NCBI RefSeq assembly: GCF_006715175.1
Contig: NZ_VFMQ01000001.1
Span: 868,001-932,000 of the forward strand
From: Curtobacterium citreum
Lineage (GTDB): Bacteria > Actinomycetota > Actinomycetes > Actinomycetales > Microbacteriaceae
Length of the DNA: 64,000 nucleotides
Reading direction: 5' to 3'
Below the pieces are notes generated by a model. That model saw only the letters and a list, made by a program, of their open reading frames with translations. It was not told where the DNA came from and did not search any database. A program made the position numbers and the translations under genes. Positions 8,100-16,937 of this stretch are shown here, piece after piece (position 1 is the stretch's first letter; the number at the start of each line of letters is the position of its first letter).

Positions 8100-8654
8100 A
8101 TGCGAGCCGATGCGCAGCGCAATCGCCAGCGGATCACGGAGCATGCCGCGGTGCTTCTTCGCGCTTCGGGCACTGGAGTGTCGATGGAGCAGATCGCGGC
8201 GGATGCTGGCGTTGGCATCGGGACGCTCTACCGGCACTTTCCTGACAAGGCGGCCCTCGTCGACGCGATCGCCGCGCTCCGCATCCGTCGACTCGCGGAC
8301 GATGCCGTTCGATCCGCTGGCGAGCAGGCCGACGGGTGCTCTCGCGTGCGAACGCTGCTCGAGACGTACATGGCCAGCGCCGCAGAGGACGGCGCGCTGC
8401 GTGCTGCATTACGGGGCAACCCAACAGAACTCGGCAATGAGGTCCGCCTCGCGATCGAGGAGTCGGAGGGGCCTATTGGCGACCTCATCGCCGCCGACCA
8501 TGCCGAGGAACTTGTCCGTGACGACTTCTCGTTCGCCGACTTTCGAGCGGTGTGTGCCGCACTCGTATCCGTCATGAACCCGCCGGCACCTGCTGACGCA
8601 TGGCGCCGGGTTCTCACCCTGGTGCTTAGTGGGCTTCGGCCACCGGTGCAATGA
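8100..8654 (+). CDS. TetR-family repressor (adjacent to amidohydrolase)
   Basis: A 184-residue TetR regulator. The N-terminal HTH spans about residues 8-55: NRQRITEHAAVLLRASG, VSMEQIAADAGVGIGTLYRHF, then PDKAALVDAI. The C-terminal ~130 residues form the ligand-binding helical domain. The ATG at 8100 is preferred to an upstream in-frame ATG at 8058 because GAAGGAAG lies at a good distance before it, and the earlier ATG falls in the palindrome. It probably represses itself and the divergent amidohydrolase through the palindrome at 8038-8059. The inducer is probably the amidohydrolase substrate or product. Confidence 0.88.
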   Translation: MRADAQRNRQRITEHAAVLLRASGTGVSMEQIAADAGVGIGTLYRHFPDKAALVDAIAALRIRRLADDAVRSAGEQADGCSRVRTLLETYMASAAEDGALRAALRGNPTELGNEVRLAIEESEGPIGDLIAADHAEELVRDDFSFADFRAVCAALVSVMNPPAPADAWRRVLTLVLSGLRPPVQ

Positions 8655-8718
8655 TTTCCAGCTGACCTCAGCTCCTTGTGCCGCGGGAGTGTTGCTCGAT
8701 TGGTGTCTGCTCGGCCCG

Positions 8719-8778
8719 GCGGTGATCGTCGCGGTGCCGACAAGTCGACCGGCTTTGACGGTGTTGGCTTTGAAGGTC
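8719..8778 (-). pseudogene. Inverted 3'-end remnant of the secreted-protein gene
   Basis: Read on the minus strand, about 60 bases encode TFKANTVKAGRLVGTATITA, closely matching the C-terminus TFKTDAVKGGLLVGTATITA of the secreted protein at 8981-9658. The DNA also matches well, but outside this stretch no similarity is seen. It is a leftover of a second, inverted copy. Confidence 0.6.
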
Positions 8779-8980
8779 TGACGCAGGGTGAACCCCGAAC
8801 GAGGGGAAGGGGGCAACGTCCAATCTCTCTGCCCTGCCACCCCGAATAGCTTGTGAAACCCGGGACACATCCCGGAGCGCTCACCAGCCGCAGACAGCTG
8901 GTTCTCCACCCCCATGTGGGGTGTGTTCGGCGCGCATACAGAGATATCGCGCCGAGCGCGACCACGAAAGGAACGAACTC

Positions 8981-9658
8981 ATGCGTAAGAGCCTGAAGAC
9001 CTCGATCACCCTCGCCACCACGGGCGCCCTGGTGCTCGGTGGCGCCGCGTTCGGTGTGTCCGCCGCGCAGGCCGACGGCACCGTCCACACCGTCTCCTCG
9101 TCCTCGTCGAAGATCCCCGGCCCGGTCGCGTCGGTGCCGGAGGTCAAGGGCGGCAACACCGCCGTCGCACTCGACAAGGGCTTCACCGACGCGCTGACCT
9201 CGCTGGGCCTGACCCCGGGTGTGTCGGGCAACGCGAAGCTGGAGAACGGGTCGGTGTCGTTCCCGATCACGGCCGGTTCGGTGACGTACTGGTCGCCGGA
9301 CGGCAACTACCGCCCGTACGTGCAGGGGCTGCTGAACCACGACGACTCGGGCCTGACGCTCAAGGCCGGTGACACGACGGTGACGCTGGAGAACTTCGTG
9401 GTGAACCCGGGTTCGTCCAAGCTCTACGGCGACGTGCTGGTCAACGGCCAGGTCGCCGCGTCCAACGCGTACCTGTTCTCGCTGCACGGTGGCACGCTCA
9501 AGCCGCTGCAGCTCGAGGGTGACAACGCGATCCTGACCGGCACCACGGTCCACGTCTCCGACGACGCCGCGAAGCTGCTCAACAGCACCTTCAAGACCGA
9601 CGCGGTCAAGGGTGGTCTCCTCGTCGGGACCGCGACCATCACTGCACAGATCAAGTAA
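8981..9658 (+). CDS. Secreted protein of unknown function
   Basis: A 225-residue exported protein. Residues 1-31 form a Sec signal peptide: KSLKTS, a hydrophobic core (TLATTGALVLGGAAFGVSA) and a likely cleavage site AQA/DG. The mature part is beta-rich, with a Ser/Pro linker, VALDKGFTDALTSLGL, then GSVSFPITAGSVTYW and a Lys/Gly/Thr-rich strand series, vaguely like HtaA or other surface beta-domains. No sortase motif or lipobox is present. The ATG at 8981 has GAAAGGA upstream. It stands alone and is followed by a terminator at 9711. Function cannot be assigned. Confidence 0.8.
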   Translation: MRKSLKTSITLATTGALVLGGAAFGVSAAQADGTVHTVSSSSSKIPGPVASVPEVKGGNTAVALDKGFTDALTSLGLTPGVSGNAKLENGSVSFPITAGSVTYWSPDGNYRPYVQGLLNHDDSGLTLKAGDTTVTLENFVVNPGSSKLYGDVLVNGQVAASNAYLFSLHGGTLKPLQLEGDNAILTGTTVHVSDDAAKLLNSTFKTDAVKGGLLVGTATITAQIK

Positions 9659-9971
9659 GCACCGGTCGAGCAAGACCCCGCGGGCACGACCCGCACCAGC
9701 ACCACCACGAGAAGGCGCCGCCCCCGACCACGGGGACGGCGCCTTCCGCCCGTTCTCCACGTCAAGCGGACGTCAGCGTGCTCGGCTTCGATGAGGCTGA
9801 ACGCGATACCCGCGTCCTCAACCACATGCAATCGGACCAATGCTGCAAGCTTCAGTCCGTTGCAGTGGCTGCGACCGCTTCATGCCGGCTACTACTCGTG
9901 GGGTCAGTCTTCAGTGATCAGCGCTTTCGGCGGTTAGCTGTGCCGCCGCAACCGCTTGGCGGCGATCTCCA
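9659..9971. other. Intergenic stretch with one terminator
   Basis: About 310 bases between two convergent transcription units. Apart from the hairpin at 9711-9746 I see no gene, repeat or operator. Confidence 0.5.
9711..9746 (+). terminator. Intrinsic terminator after secreted-protein gene
   Basis: The 10-base arm GAAGGCGCCG at 9711 pairs with CGGCGCCTTC ending at 9746; further CCCC/GGGG pairing is possible inside the loop. There is no long T-run, as is common in high-GC actinobacteria. Confidence 0.65.
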
Positions 9972-10553
9972 TCAAGTCGATGGGTCACTTCGTGTGAGGT
10001 CGAGGAGGGCGTCCCGGGCGACGTTGAGCTCGTCTGCGGTGAGGTAGGGGGTCACCGCGGAGGATGCGGCGAGACCTTCAGCGGCATGGCGGATCACGAG
10101 GTACCGTGCGGCGGGGAGCCCGTCGTCTGCGAAGAACCGGCGCCAGTACTCGGCGTCAGCTTGCAGGAGGGCCTTCGTCCCAGGTGCGTCCAGCAGGGCG
10201 TTCAGGAGTGACGTCGGCGAGAACACGGCTGCTGCTGCGGCGCTGCCGCCACACAGGGCGCTGACGTACGCACGAGTTCCCCGTCCCGGTGACGCGTCTG
10301 CGGGATCGATTTGCTGATCTACTTCTGTCACGAGCGTCCGCAGACCGCGGTCTGCGACGGCGACGAGCAGTGCGTCTCGGGAGGGAAAGTGATGCAGCAG
10401 TCCACTTTTTGAGACGCCCGCTTTGACGGCGACGGCGGCGATGCTCACCGCCGTGCCGTGCGCGGCGAGCAGTTGTTCTGCGGCATCGAGGATCTGCCTG
10501 CGGGTCAGCGCTCTGTCGCGCGGATGCCGAGGTCGTCGAGGCGCATCGGTCAT
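9972..10553 (-). CDS. TetR-family regulator (MFS-linked)
   Basis: A 193-residue TetR regulator: HTH at about residues 18-62 (TRRQILDAAEQLLAAHG, VSIAAVAVKAGVSKSGLLHHFPSRDALL) and a C-terminal domain resembling the TetR_C_37-like or TetR_C_6 class. The ATG overlaps the stop of the upstream MFS gene (ATGA), so the two genes form one transcript with the exporter first. Such pairs normally work as drug-inducible efflux modules in which the regulator represses its own operon. Confidence 0.85.
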   Translation of the reverse strand: MTDAPRRPRHPRDRALTRRQILDAAEQLLAAHGTAVSIAAVAVKAGVSKSGLLHHFPSRDALLVAVADRGLRTLVTEVDQQIDPADASPGRGTRAYVSALCGGSAAAAAVFSPTSLLNALLDAPGTKALLQADAEYWRRFFADDGLPAARYLVIRHAAEGLAASSAVTPYLTADELNVARDALLDLTRSDPST

Positions 10554-12058
10554 GACTTCTCCCGCTCGGATGGGATGACGCGGAGAGCAAGGATGCCGCC
10601 AGCGGCTAGGAGCACGGCAGCGAGGACGGTTGTGACCTGCATGCCGGCCGTGAACGCTTCCTGCGCGTGCAGGAGAGCCGTTGAACCTGACGGTAGTGCT
10701 TCAGTGGCACTGGCAAGCGACTCTCGCACCGCGGCTGCCTCGTCTTTGGGGACGTCGTCAAGATTGAGTCGGGAGCGGTAGAACGCGGTCTGCAGGGAGC
10801 CCAGGATCGCGATGCCGAGCGCTGTGCCGAGTTCGTACGCGGTCTCTGAGATCGCGGACGCTGCTCCGGCACGTTCGCGTGGGACCGCCGCGACGACGGC
10901 ATCGGTGGCGAGGGTCATGGCGATGCCTTCCCCGAGGCCGAGAGCAACCAGCGACAACGCGATCCCGAAGTACGCGGAGAGACCCTCGGTAGAGGCGAGG
11001 GACGCCATCCCCGCCCCGGCGAGGAGGAGCGCGCCGCCGATGGCGCGTCCCTTCCCGAGACGGCGAGAGAGCAAACCGACAACGGCGACGACCGCGACCG
11101 ATGCCACTGTTGCGGGGAGCTGGTGGATACCGGCCTCGAGGGGAGAGAGGCCCCGAACCAGCTGCAGGTACTGCGAGAAGAAGAACAGCAACCCGATGAA
11201 CGCGAACACTCCGAGCGCGTTCGCCAGGATCGCACCGCTGAACGCCGGGACCCGGAACAGTTCGAGGTCGATCAGCGGTGTCTGCAGACGTCGCTGACGT
11301 CGAACGAAGAGCACGGCCGCTACGACACCGAGCGCCGTGAACGCAGGAACGGTCCCGTCGAGGCCTTCTCCGGCGAGGTGCTTCACCGCGTAGACCACCG
11401 GGACGATTGCTGCGATGGACAGCACAGCGGAGAGCAGATCGATGGGGTTGCGGCTTTCCCCGCGGGACTCTTGCAGCAGGAACACGCCCCCGGTCAGGAT
11501 CAGGACGATGACGGGCACGTTGATCAGGAACACCGAGCCCCACCAGAAGTGCTCTAGCAGCGCCCCGCCGATGAGGGGTCCGGCCGCCGCGCCGCCTGAT
11601 GCGCCGGCCGCCCACACCGCAATCGCTGTGGTTCGCTGCCGCGCGTCGCGGAACGTCGCGCGGACCAGGGAGAGCGTCGACGGCATCAGCGTCGACCCGG
11701 CGACACCGAGCAGGGCTCGCGCTGCGATGAGCACCTCCGCGGTCGGCGCGAAGGCTGCCAGCACAGATGCCGCTCCGAAGCAGGCCGCACCGATCAGGAG
11801 CAGCCGTTTCCGCCCGACCCTGTCTGCCATGTTCCCCATCGTGATCAGCAGGCCGGCCAGGGCGAACGAGTAGATGTCGCCGATCCAGAGGATCTGCGTG
11901 CTGGTCGGCTGGAGATCCTCGCTGATCGAGGGCACCGCCAACGCTAGAACCGTGCCGTCGATGGACAGCAGCATGACCGCGAGGGTGAGGATGCCAAGCG
12001 ATGCCCACTCCCGTGGCGTCGCCTTCTCGGTCGTCAGGACATCGAACGAGCTCACCAC
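10550..12058 (-). CDS. MFS drug exporter, DHA2 (14-TM) family
   Basis: About 500 residues with 14 predicted membrane spans, typical of the DHA2 proton-driven drug exporters (EmrB/QacA type). The motif-A region reads GNMADRVGRKRLLLIG at about residue 75, and motif C-like GASGGAAAGPLIGG at about 155. The start is uncertain: no ATG lies close to the first span, so GTG at 12058 (or 12055) is preferred over far-upstream ATGs that would add a hydrophilic, arginine-rich leader. The regulator gene overlaps its 3' end. Upstream at 12071 there is a weak inverted repeat (GACC-N4-GGTC) that could be the operator. Confidence 0.82.
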   Translation of the reverse strand: MVSSFDVLTTEKATPREWASLGILTLAVMLLSIDGTVLALAVPSISEDLQPTSTQILWIGDIYSFALAGLLITMGNMADRVGRKRLLLIGAACFGAASVLAAFAPTAEVLIAARALLGVAGSTLMPSTLSLVRATFRDARQRTTAIAVWAAGASGGAAAGPLIGGALLEHFWWGSVFLINVPVIVLILTGGVFLLQESRGESRNPIDLLSAVLSIAAIVPVVYAVKHLAGEGLDGTVPAFTALGVVAAVLFVRRQRRLQTPLIDLELFRVPAFSGAILANALGVFAFIGLLFFFSQYLQLVRGLSPLEAGIHQLPATVASVAVVAVVGLLSRRLGKGRAIGGALLLAGAGMASLASTEGLSAYFGIALSLVALGLGEGIAMTLATDAVVAAVPRERAGAASAISETAYELGTALGIAILGSLQTAFYRSRLNLDDVPKDEAAAVRESLASATEALPSGSTALLHAQEAFTAGMQVTTVLAAVLLAAGGILALRVIPSEREKS

Positions 12059-12634
12059 CAGCACGGTACAGACCGGATGGTCGGTAAAACTGACAACGAT
12101 TGATGAGAGCGGGCTCGGGGCCCCGAAGCCCGCAAGCGCGTGGCCGTGCCAACGACAGCGTGATTCCTCGTCGTCGATCGTTCGGAGCTCAGTACCCTGT
12201 TCTGAGTCGGTTGAACGGAAGCCACCGCGGCTCCTCTGCGGCATGAGCGCATGGCGTGACCATTGCCATGCACACAACTCATCAGCGAGCGATCGTTGCC
12301 TCGTGGCCTGACCGAGATGCGCTGAAGGTCCCCCGTCAGGGGACATCATGACGCTTGTAGTGGAACCGACTGAAGCTATTTGGGCATCAAGTCTTACGAC
12401 GCGGCCTCATCGGTGGTGAGAAGTGTCAACCAGCCGTTAGCACGTGTGTCAAACCTCATTTGCTTCCCGCATCCCGCGCAGCGAGCCACTCCTGCATCTC
12501 CGACCCGCACCTTCGCAGCATCGTGCCCAGCCGAGCCATGAATGCTGAGGTTCTGTTCCATCTGATCACGTTATCAGCGTCGATGTGGCAACGGTTGGCG
12601 GAGCAACGGCCACTCCGTGACTCTTTGACTCGGC
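12059..12634. other. Intergenic stretch without a clear gene
   Basis: About 575 bases between the MFS promoter side and the next tetR stop. The minus frame ending at 12456 encodes a short helical peptide (MARLGTMLRRCGSEMQEWL region) that may be a gene remnant but is too short to call. No strong hairpins or repeats are seen. Promoter elements of the MFS operon should lie near 12060-12120. Confidence 0.4.
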
Positions 12635-13222
12635 CTACCAGTCGGTGAGGACACGGAGAGCTTGCTGGGATCGGAGTTGAAGGTCGTCGTCTTCCGCGGT
12701 GGTCCAGCTCTCGAGGACCACGGTGAGGATGGCGACGATCGCAGCTGACCGGGCTTGGGCTTCGAGTGCGGTGATGGTGGGGAAATACTGATGAATGACG
12801 GCAACGAGATCTTCCTGGGCGGCGCGGCCAGCGGCCAGCCATGACATGCGAAGCGCCGGTGTCCCGAGTATCAGTCGCAGCTCGCTGCGGCGGACAGGGC
12901 CGGCTGATACCTCCATGAACCCGGCTACCACTGCATCGAGCAGCGGTAGGTCGCGACGCTTCCGGATGGCTGCCGTCAGCTCATCTGGGCCCGCACGCAG
13001 ACCGACCGAGAGTGCTTCATCTTTGCCCGAGCAGTGCCGGTAGAACGTACGCATTGAGATCCCCGCTGCCGTGGCGATCTGCTCGACAGTGACGTTCTCG
13101 AACCCGTGCCGCTCGAACAGCGACGCCGCTGCCTCCGCAATGTCTGCCTGCGTCGCCGTCCTGCGACGCACCCGAAGCGGCGCGAGCTGCTGCGTCTCAT
13201 CGCCGATCGACTGCGTGTCCAT
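12635..13222 (-). CDS. TetR-family regulator (SDR-linked)
   Basis: A 195-residue TetR regulator. The HTH spans about residues 22-68 (TQADIAEAAASLFERHGFENVTVEQIATAAGISMRTFYRHCSGKDEAL, read in parts); the C-terminal domain ends in an acidic and Gln-rich tail. It is divergent from two SDR genes at 13316 and 14230. Three copies of the half-site GTGGCA lie in the 93-bp intergenic gap, so it probably represses the SDR genes and itself. Confidence 0.86.
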   Translation of the reverse strand: MDTQSIGDETQQLAPLRVRRRTATQADIAEAAASLFERHGFENVTVEQIATAAGISMRTFYRHCSGKDEALSVGLRAGPDELTAAIRKRRDLPLLDAVVAGFMEVSAGPVRRSELRLILGTPALRMSWLAAGRAAQEDLVAVIHQYFPTITALEAQARSAAIVAILTVVLESWTTAEDDDLQLRSQQALRVLTDW

Positions 13223-13246
13223 GCTTCAAGTATCCCGCAATCCGTG

Positions 13247-13281
13247 GTGGCACACATCCGCTAAGTGGCATGATGTGCCAC
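13247..13281. promoter_or_regulatory. TetR operator region with GTGGCA half-sites
   Basis: GTGGCACA lies at 13247-13254, and GTGGCA-N5-TGCCAC forms an inverted repeat at 13265-13281. Being between divergent tetR and SDR genes, this is the likely operator for both. Confidence 0.65.
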
Positions 13282-13315
13282 ACGCTCGGAGAGGCCGAGT
13301 CTCGAAGGAGAGAAC

Positions 13316-14230
13316 ATGTCTGCAGTGTCGTTCACTGGCCGCGTGGCGGTTGTGACAGGGGCCGGCGGGGGCTTAGGTCGGGCTCATGCCCTCGAGCTCG
13401 CGAGCCGCGGAGCGAAGGTGGTCATCAACGACCTCGGCGGTGACATCAGCGGGGAGAACGGCGGAACCGCCATGGCCGACCAGGTCGTCGAGGAGATCCG
13501 GGCCGCCGGCGGTGAGGCGGTTTCGAACTACGACTCGGTTGCCACCCCTGAGGGAGGCCGATCCATCGTTCAGACCGCTCTCGACGCCTTCGGCAAGATC
13601 GACATTCTGATCAACAACGCCGGCAACATCCGCAACGCCGCCTTCACCGACTTGACCCCGACAGCGATCGACGCCCTGCTGGCGGTGCACGTCAACGGCG
13701 CGTTCTACGTCACGCAGCCCGCCTTCACGAACATGCGGGAGAACGGCTACGGCCGCATCGTGTTCACATCCTCTGCTGCAGGTTTGTTCGGGTCGATCCA
13801 GCAGGCCAACTATGCAGCGGCCAAGGGTGGGGTGTTTGGCCTCGCTAACGTGGTCGCGCTGGAAGGAGCGCCGCACGGCATCCTCGCGAACACGATCCTG
13901 CCCGCGGCGCTCAGTCGGATGGGAGCGGACATGAACGAGGACCAATTCGTCGGTATGCCGACAACGCCAGCGCACGCAGAACCCGAGATGATCAGCGCCT
14001 TGGTCGCATACCTCGCCAGCGACGCAAACACCCGCTCGCACGAGCTCTACTCGATCGCACGCGGCCGTTATGCGCGTGTCTTCATGGGGGTCACGCCAGG
14101 CTGGCATGTTGCTGCCGATGAGCCGGTCGCCACCCCCGACGACGTCGCCGCACACATCGACCAGATACGCGACCTGGACGGATATTCCATTCCTGGGTCC
14201 ATGAACGAAGAGTTTGCGTTGGTCCGCTGA
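13316..14230 (+). CDS. SDR oxidoreductase (MFE-2-like)
   Basis: A 304-residue classical short-chain dehydrogenase. It shows the NAD(P) motif VVTGAGGGLGRAHAL at about residue 12, NNAGN near 103, catalytic Ser in VFTSSAAG near 148 and YAAAK near 163. The insertion with INDLGGDISGEN and the longer C-terminus resemble the 3-hydroxyacyl-CoA dehydrogenase domain of peroxisomal multifunctional enzyme 2. Acidic residues after the glycine motif suggest NAD preference. It is the first gene of a two-SDR operon and overlaps the next start by one base. A good GAAGGAGAG site precedes ATG 13316. The substrate is probably a hydroxyacyl or alicyclic alcohol. Confidence 0.85.
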   Translation: MSAVSFTGRVAVVTGAGGGLGRAHALELASRGAKVVINDLGGDISGENGGTAMADQVVEEIRAAGGEAVSNYDSVATPEGGRSIVQTALDAFGKIDILINNAGNIRNAAFTDLTPTAIDALLAVHVNGAFYVTQPAFTNMRENGYGRIVFTSSAAGLFGSIQQANYAAAKGGVFGLANVVALEGAPHGILANTILPAALSRMGADMNEDQFVGMPTTPAHAEPEMISALVAYLASDANTRSHELYSIARGRYARVFMGVTPGWHVAADEPVATPDDVAAHIDQIRDLDGYSIPGSMNEEFALVR

Positions 14231-14979
14231 TGACGCTCCAGGACAAGGTCGTCGTCGTCACCGGCGGCGCCTCCGGCATCGGAGAAGCAACCGCGAAGCT
14301 GCTCGCCGAACGCGGCGCCAAGGTCGTCATCGGTGATGTGTTCGAGGCAGCTGGCACCCGCGTGGTCGATGAGATCATCACAGCCGGAGGCGCGGCGTCA
14401 TTCATCCGCACAGATGTCTCACGCGCCGAGGACACGATCGCCCTCGTCGAACACGCCGTGGACACCTTCGGCGCACTCCACCAAGCCGCGAACGTCGCTG
14501 GGATCGGCCATCCGCACGCTCGCATCCACGATCTCGACGAGACGTGGTGGGATCGCGTCCACAGCATCGACCTCAAAGGCATCTGGCTGTCGATGAAAGC
14601 CGAGATCAGCTTCTTCCTCGAGCACGGGGGCGGGTCGATCGTCAACATGGCCTCCGATGCCGGACTTCGTGCCACGATCGGTCAGCCCGCCTATGCTGCA
14701 GCGAAAGCCGGTGTCATTTCTCTCACGGGGCAAGCAGCACTCGAGTACGCCCGCGACAGCATCCGGGTCAACGCTGTCGCCCCTGGCCTGATCGACACCC
14801 CCGCAGTAGCAGCGCTCGACGATGAGATCCGAGCGCTGTACGCGGCGCAGATGCCAGTGGGCAGGATGGGGACGCCGCGAGAAGTCGCGGCAGTAGTCGC
14901 GTGGCTACTTTCCGACGACGCCAGCTTCGTCACCGGCATCACTCACAGCGTCGACGGCGGCTTCATGCAGAAGAGCTGA
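14230..14979 (+). CDS. SDR oxidoreductase (FabG-like)
   Basis: A 249-residue classical SDR: VVTGGASGIGEATAKLL at about residue 8, NVAGIG near 88, catalytic Ser in VNMASDAG near 140 and YAAAKAG near 153, followed by RVNAVAPGLIDTP and the C-terminal ITHSVDGGF. The length and motif spacing fit 3-oxoacyl-ACP-reductase-like or alcohol dehydrogenases with broad substrates. Translation is coupled to the upstream SDR (stop and start share base 14230), so the two likely act on the same pathway under the divergent TetR regulator. A hairpin at 15014-15042 follows. Confidence 0.87.
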   Translation: MTLQDKVVVVTGGASGIGEATAKLLAERGAKVVIGDVFEAAGTRVVDEIITAGGAASFIRTDVSRAEDTIALVEHAVDTFGALHQAANVAGIGHPHARIHDLDETWWDRVHSIDLKGIWLSMKAEISFFLEHGGGSIVNMASDAGLRATIGQPAYAAAKAGVISLTGQAALEYARDSIRVNAVAPGLIDTPAVAALDDEIRALYAAQMPVGRMGTPREVAAVVAWLLSDDASFVTGITHSVDGGFMQKS

Positions 14980-15013
14980 CCCGCGACGCGACCAAAGTCA
15001 CATCCGCTCTGGC

Positions 15014-15042
15014 GGCTACGCCCTGCCCCGCGGGGCGTAGCC
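15014..15042 (+). terminator. Terminator-like hairpin after SDR operon
   Basis: GGCTACGCCC at 15014-15023 pairs with GGGCGTAGCC at 15033-15042, and CCCCGCGGGG lies in the loop. Short distance to the SDR stop supports a terminator role for the plus-strand operon. Confidence 0.6.
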
Positions 15043-15054
15043 GGGAGGAGGCAT

Positions 15055-15641
15055 CATGACCGCCACAGCTTCGAAATCGAGCGTCAGGACGATCTGGTCT
15101 GACGACGGCGACGCGATTGATGTGATGTTTGCGGGCTGGGCCGAGTCGACGAACGACGCGTTGTCCTTGACCTGCTGAAGAGACCAGACGACGTCAGCCG
15201 CGATAACCGGCTTGCTGTCCTGGAACTTCCTGCCGTCCCAAGGATGACCGTGAAGGTGAGCCCGTCGGACGAGAGCTCGTGCTTCGAGAGGAGCACGCCA
15301 CGGATCGCACCGATGCCGTCCATCGCCCGGCCGACGAGCCCCTGATGCAGGTTGTCGATGAGCACCTGATCGAGCGCAGCACCGGGCTGCGTGCGGATGT
15401 CCACGCTGGTTGATTCGGGGACGAGCCCGCTCCGGGCCGTAGTGCCAGCGCCGCCCTGTTCGATCGAGGATTCCGAGCACCTGGTCAGAGCAAGGGCAAG
15501 GGTCGAGACGACCGCGACGGCGCTGGCAACGCGGGCTGCGCGTCTGCCCGGACGCGGGAGGAGCGGACTTCTGGGCTTGGCGTTCCTTCCGGCGCGGGAT
15601 TGGCGGTCGTCGCGTCGCGCCTTCACGAGCGTAACGAGCAT
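15055..15641 (-). pseudogene. Peptide/nickel-type ABC binding protein, broken
   Basis: The 5' part (from ATG 15641) encodes an arginine-rich start, a lipoprotein-like hydrophobic segment (VASAVAVVSTLALAL then RC) and SBP_bac_5 features: DQVLIDNLHQGLVG and a LSSDGLTFTV strand. At about 15240 a frameshift occurs: the next expected segment, DGRKFQDSKPVIAADVVWSLQQV, continues in another frame. The gene then ends after about 190 residues in total, whereas such proteins usually have over 500. It is therefore both frameshifted and 3'-truncated. Confidence 0.75.
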
Positions 15642-16241
15642 CTGCGACAGGGACGAGCAGGCAAGACGCGAAAGGCCGGATGCAAGCGTTCGTGACGCTC
15701 CGGAGGCCACGCCAACTCGGTCGTCAGTGCGCGTGCGACTCAGCCGTCGTCGCTACATGGGACCACGAAGCGAGGCCCGATCGGTCGCGGAACGCTCCCG
15801 AACGCCGAATTCGCAGTAGAGCCCGCACCCGGGCGTCAGCAGTGCCGTCGAATCTCCGCGCAACGCCGCCAGAAGGGAGCCCAAAAGTAGAAGTATCGGG
15901 GTTGATCGTCATCATGGTGACCACTCGGACAGGACGCGGTTCCTGCATCTTCTCATGAACGCGCTCGGGCTTGAGCTGACCTGTGTTCCAGCAGCCGCAT
16001 TATGCATCGTCAGACTGCCGAAACCATGAATGACGGACGGCTAGATCCAGTCGTGATGCGCGGGCGCTAGTCACGAGATCCACCATGCCTGCAGATCCAG
16101 TCAGCTCGCGACCAGAAGTGCCCGCTACTCGGCCAGCGAGAGCCGCAGTCCGCTTTCGCGCAGAATTTGAAACTGAGCGCGAGTTCCAGATGGACCAGAA
16201 CCCCTCAGCTGATGATCAACCATGGGACCCCGATTCAGCGG
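15642..16241. other. Intergenic stretch, no gene recognised
   Basis: About 600 bases between two decayed genes. Short open frames are present, but none has family-like content or a ribosome binding site. Composition is less GC-rich in places than the neighbouring core genes, consistent with degraded accessory DNA. Confidence 0.4.
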
Positions 16242-16937
16242 TCAGCGTCGAAGTTGGGCAACGTGTCGGCCGCCCTTGTTGAGCCGGATGATGATGTCGG
16301 CTTTCGGCCCTGGATCGGATCCGGGGGTCCCCACGATGACGATGCTGCCTTGACTGGCAAGCTGGGCAAGAGCATCGTAGACGACGTCTCGGGAGATGGG
16401 GTCGAGTTCACTTGCGGGATCGTCAAGTACCTTGACGGGGGCATCGACGACCATCGCGCGGGCCAGGGCGACGCGCTGCTGCTGGCCGCCGGAGGGTTGT
16501 TCCACGAGGTTGTGGTGCACCGCCGTTGGAAGACCGACGGCATCGAGCGCCGCTCGGATGAGTTCAGCTGAGCTGGCTTGTTTGGCAGCGATGAGTTCGA
16601 GTGCGACGTTCTCGGCTGCACTCAGGCCGCTGATCAGGTCGTGCTCGCGTGACATCTCGGACACGTGTGACGCCCGCTCCGCGAGCGGCCCATGAAGGCG
16701 GATGGAACCTTCCACGATCGATCCTGATACGGGTGTTTTCTCGCCGTGCTTGCGCAAATGGTGAACGATGTGGTTCAGGAAGTCTGTGATGACGGCCCCG
16801 TCATGGCCGGTCACGGCAACTACGCTTCCCTGCGGAATCACTCGATTGACGGTGAGGACTGCCCGGTCATTCATTTCGAGGAGGACTTCTTCGAGGATCA
16901 AAGATCCTTGATCACATCTCTCTACTTCGCCAGTCAT
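16242..16937 (-). CDS. Degenerate ABC-type ATPase
   Basis: A 231-residue protein with the length and order of an ABC ATPase domain but with key residues missing. The Walker A position reads TGHDGAVITDFLN in place of GxxGxGKS/T. The signature QPSGGQQQRVALARA at about residue 148 is intact. Walker B reads VKVLDDPASELD, with Asp in place of the catalytic Glu, and the switch-His position reads VGTPGSD without the histidine. It is therefore probably unable to hydrolyse ATP and may be a regulatory partner or a decaying gene. Its ATG overlaps the stop of the upstream truncated ATPase (ATGA), so they were once one operon. Confidence 0.7.
   Translation of the reverse strand: MTGEVERCDQGSLILEEVLLEMNDRAVLTVNRVIPQGSVVAVTGHDGAVITDFLNHIVHHLRKHGEKTPVSGSIVEGSIRLHGPLAERASHVSEMSREHDLISGLSAAENVALELIAAKQASSAELIRAALDAVGLPTAVHHNLVEQPSGGQQQRVALARAMVVDAPVKVLDDPASELDPISRDVVYDALAQLASQGSIVIVGTPGSDPGPKADIIIRLNKGGRHVAQLRR

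Noticed and set aside
12068..12085. GACC-N4-GGTC as operator of the MFS/TetR operon
   Set aside because: Only four bases per arm are symmetric, so it is mentioned in the gene entry but not called as a feature.
12456..12578. A short helical peptide frame on the minus strand
   Set aside because: Too short, no ribosome binding site and no family resemblance; may be a remnant.
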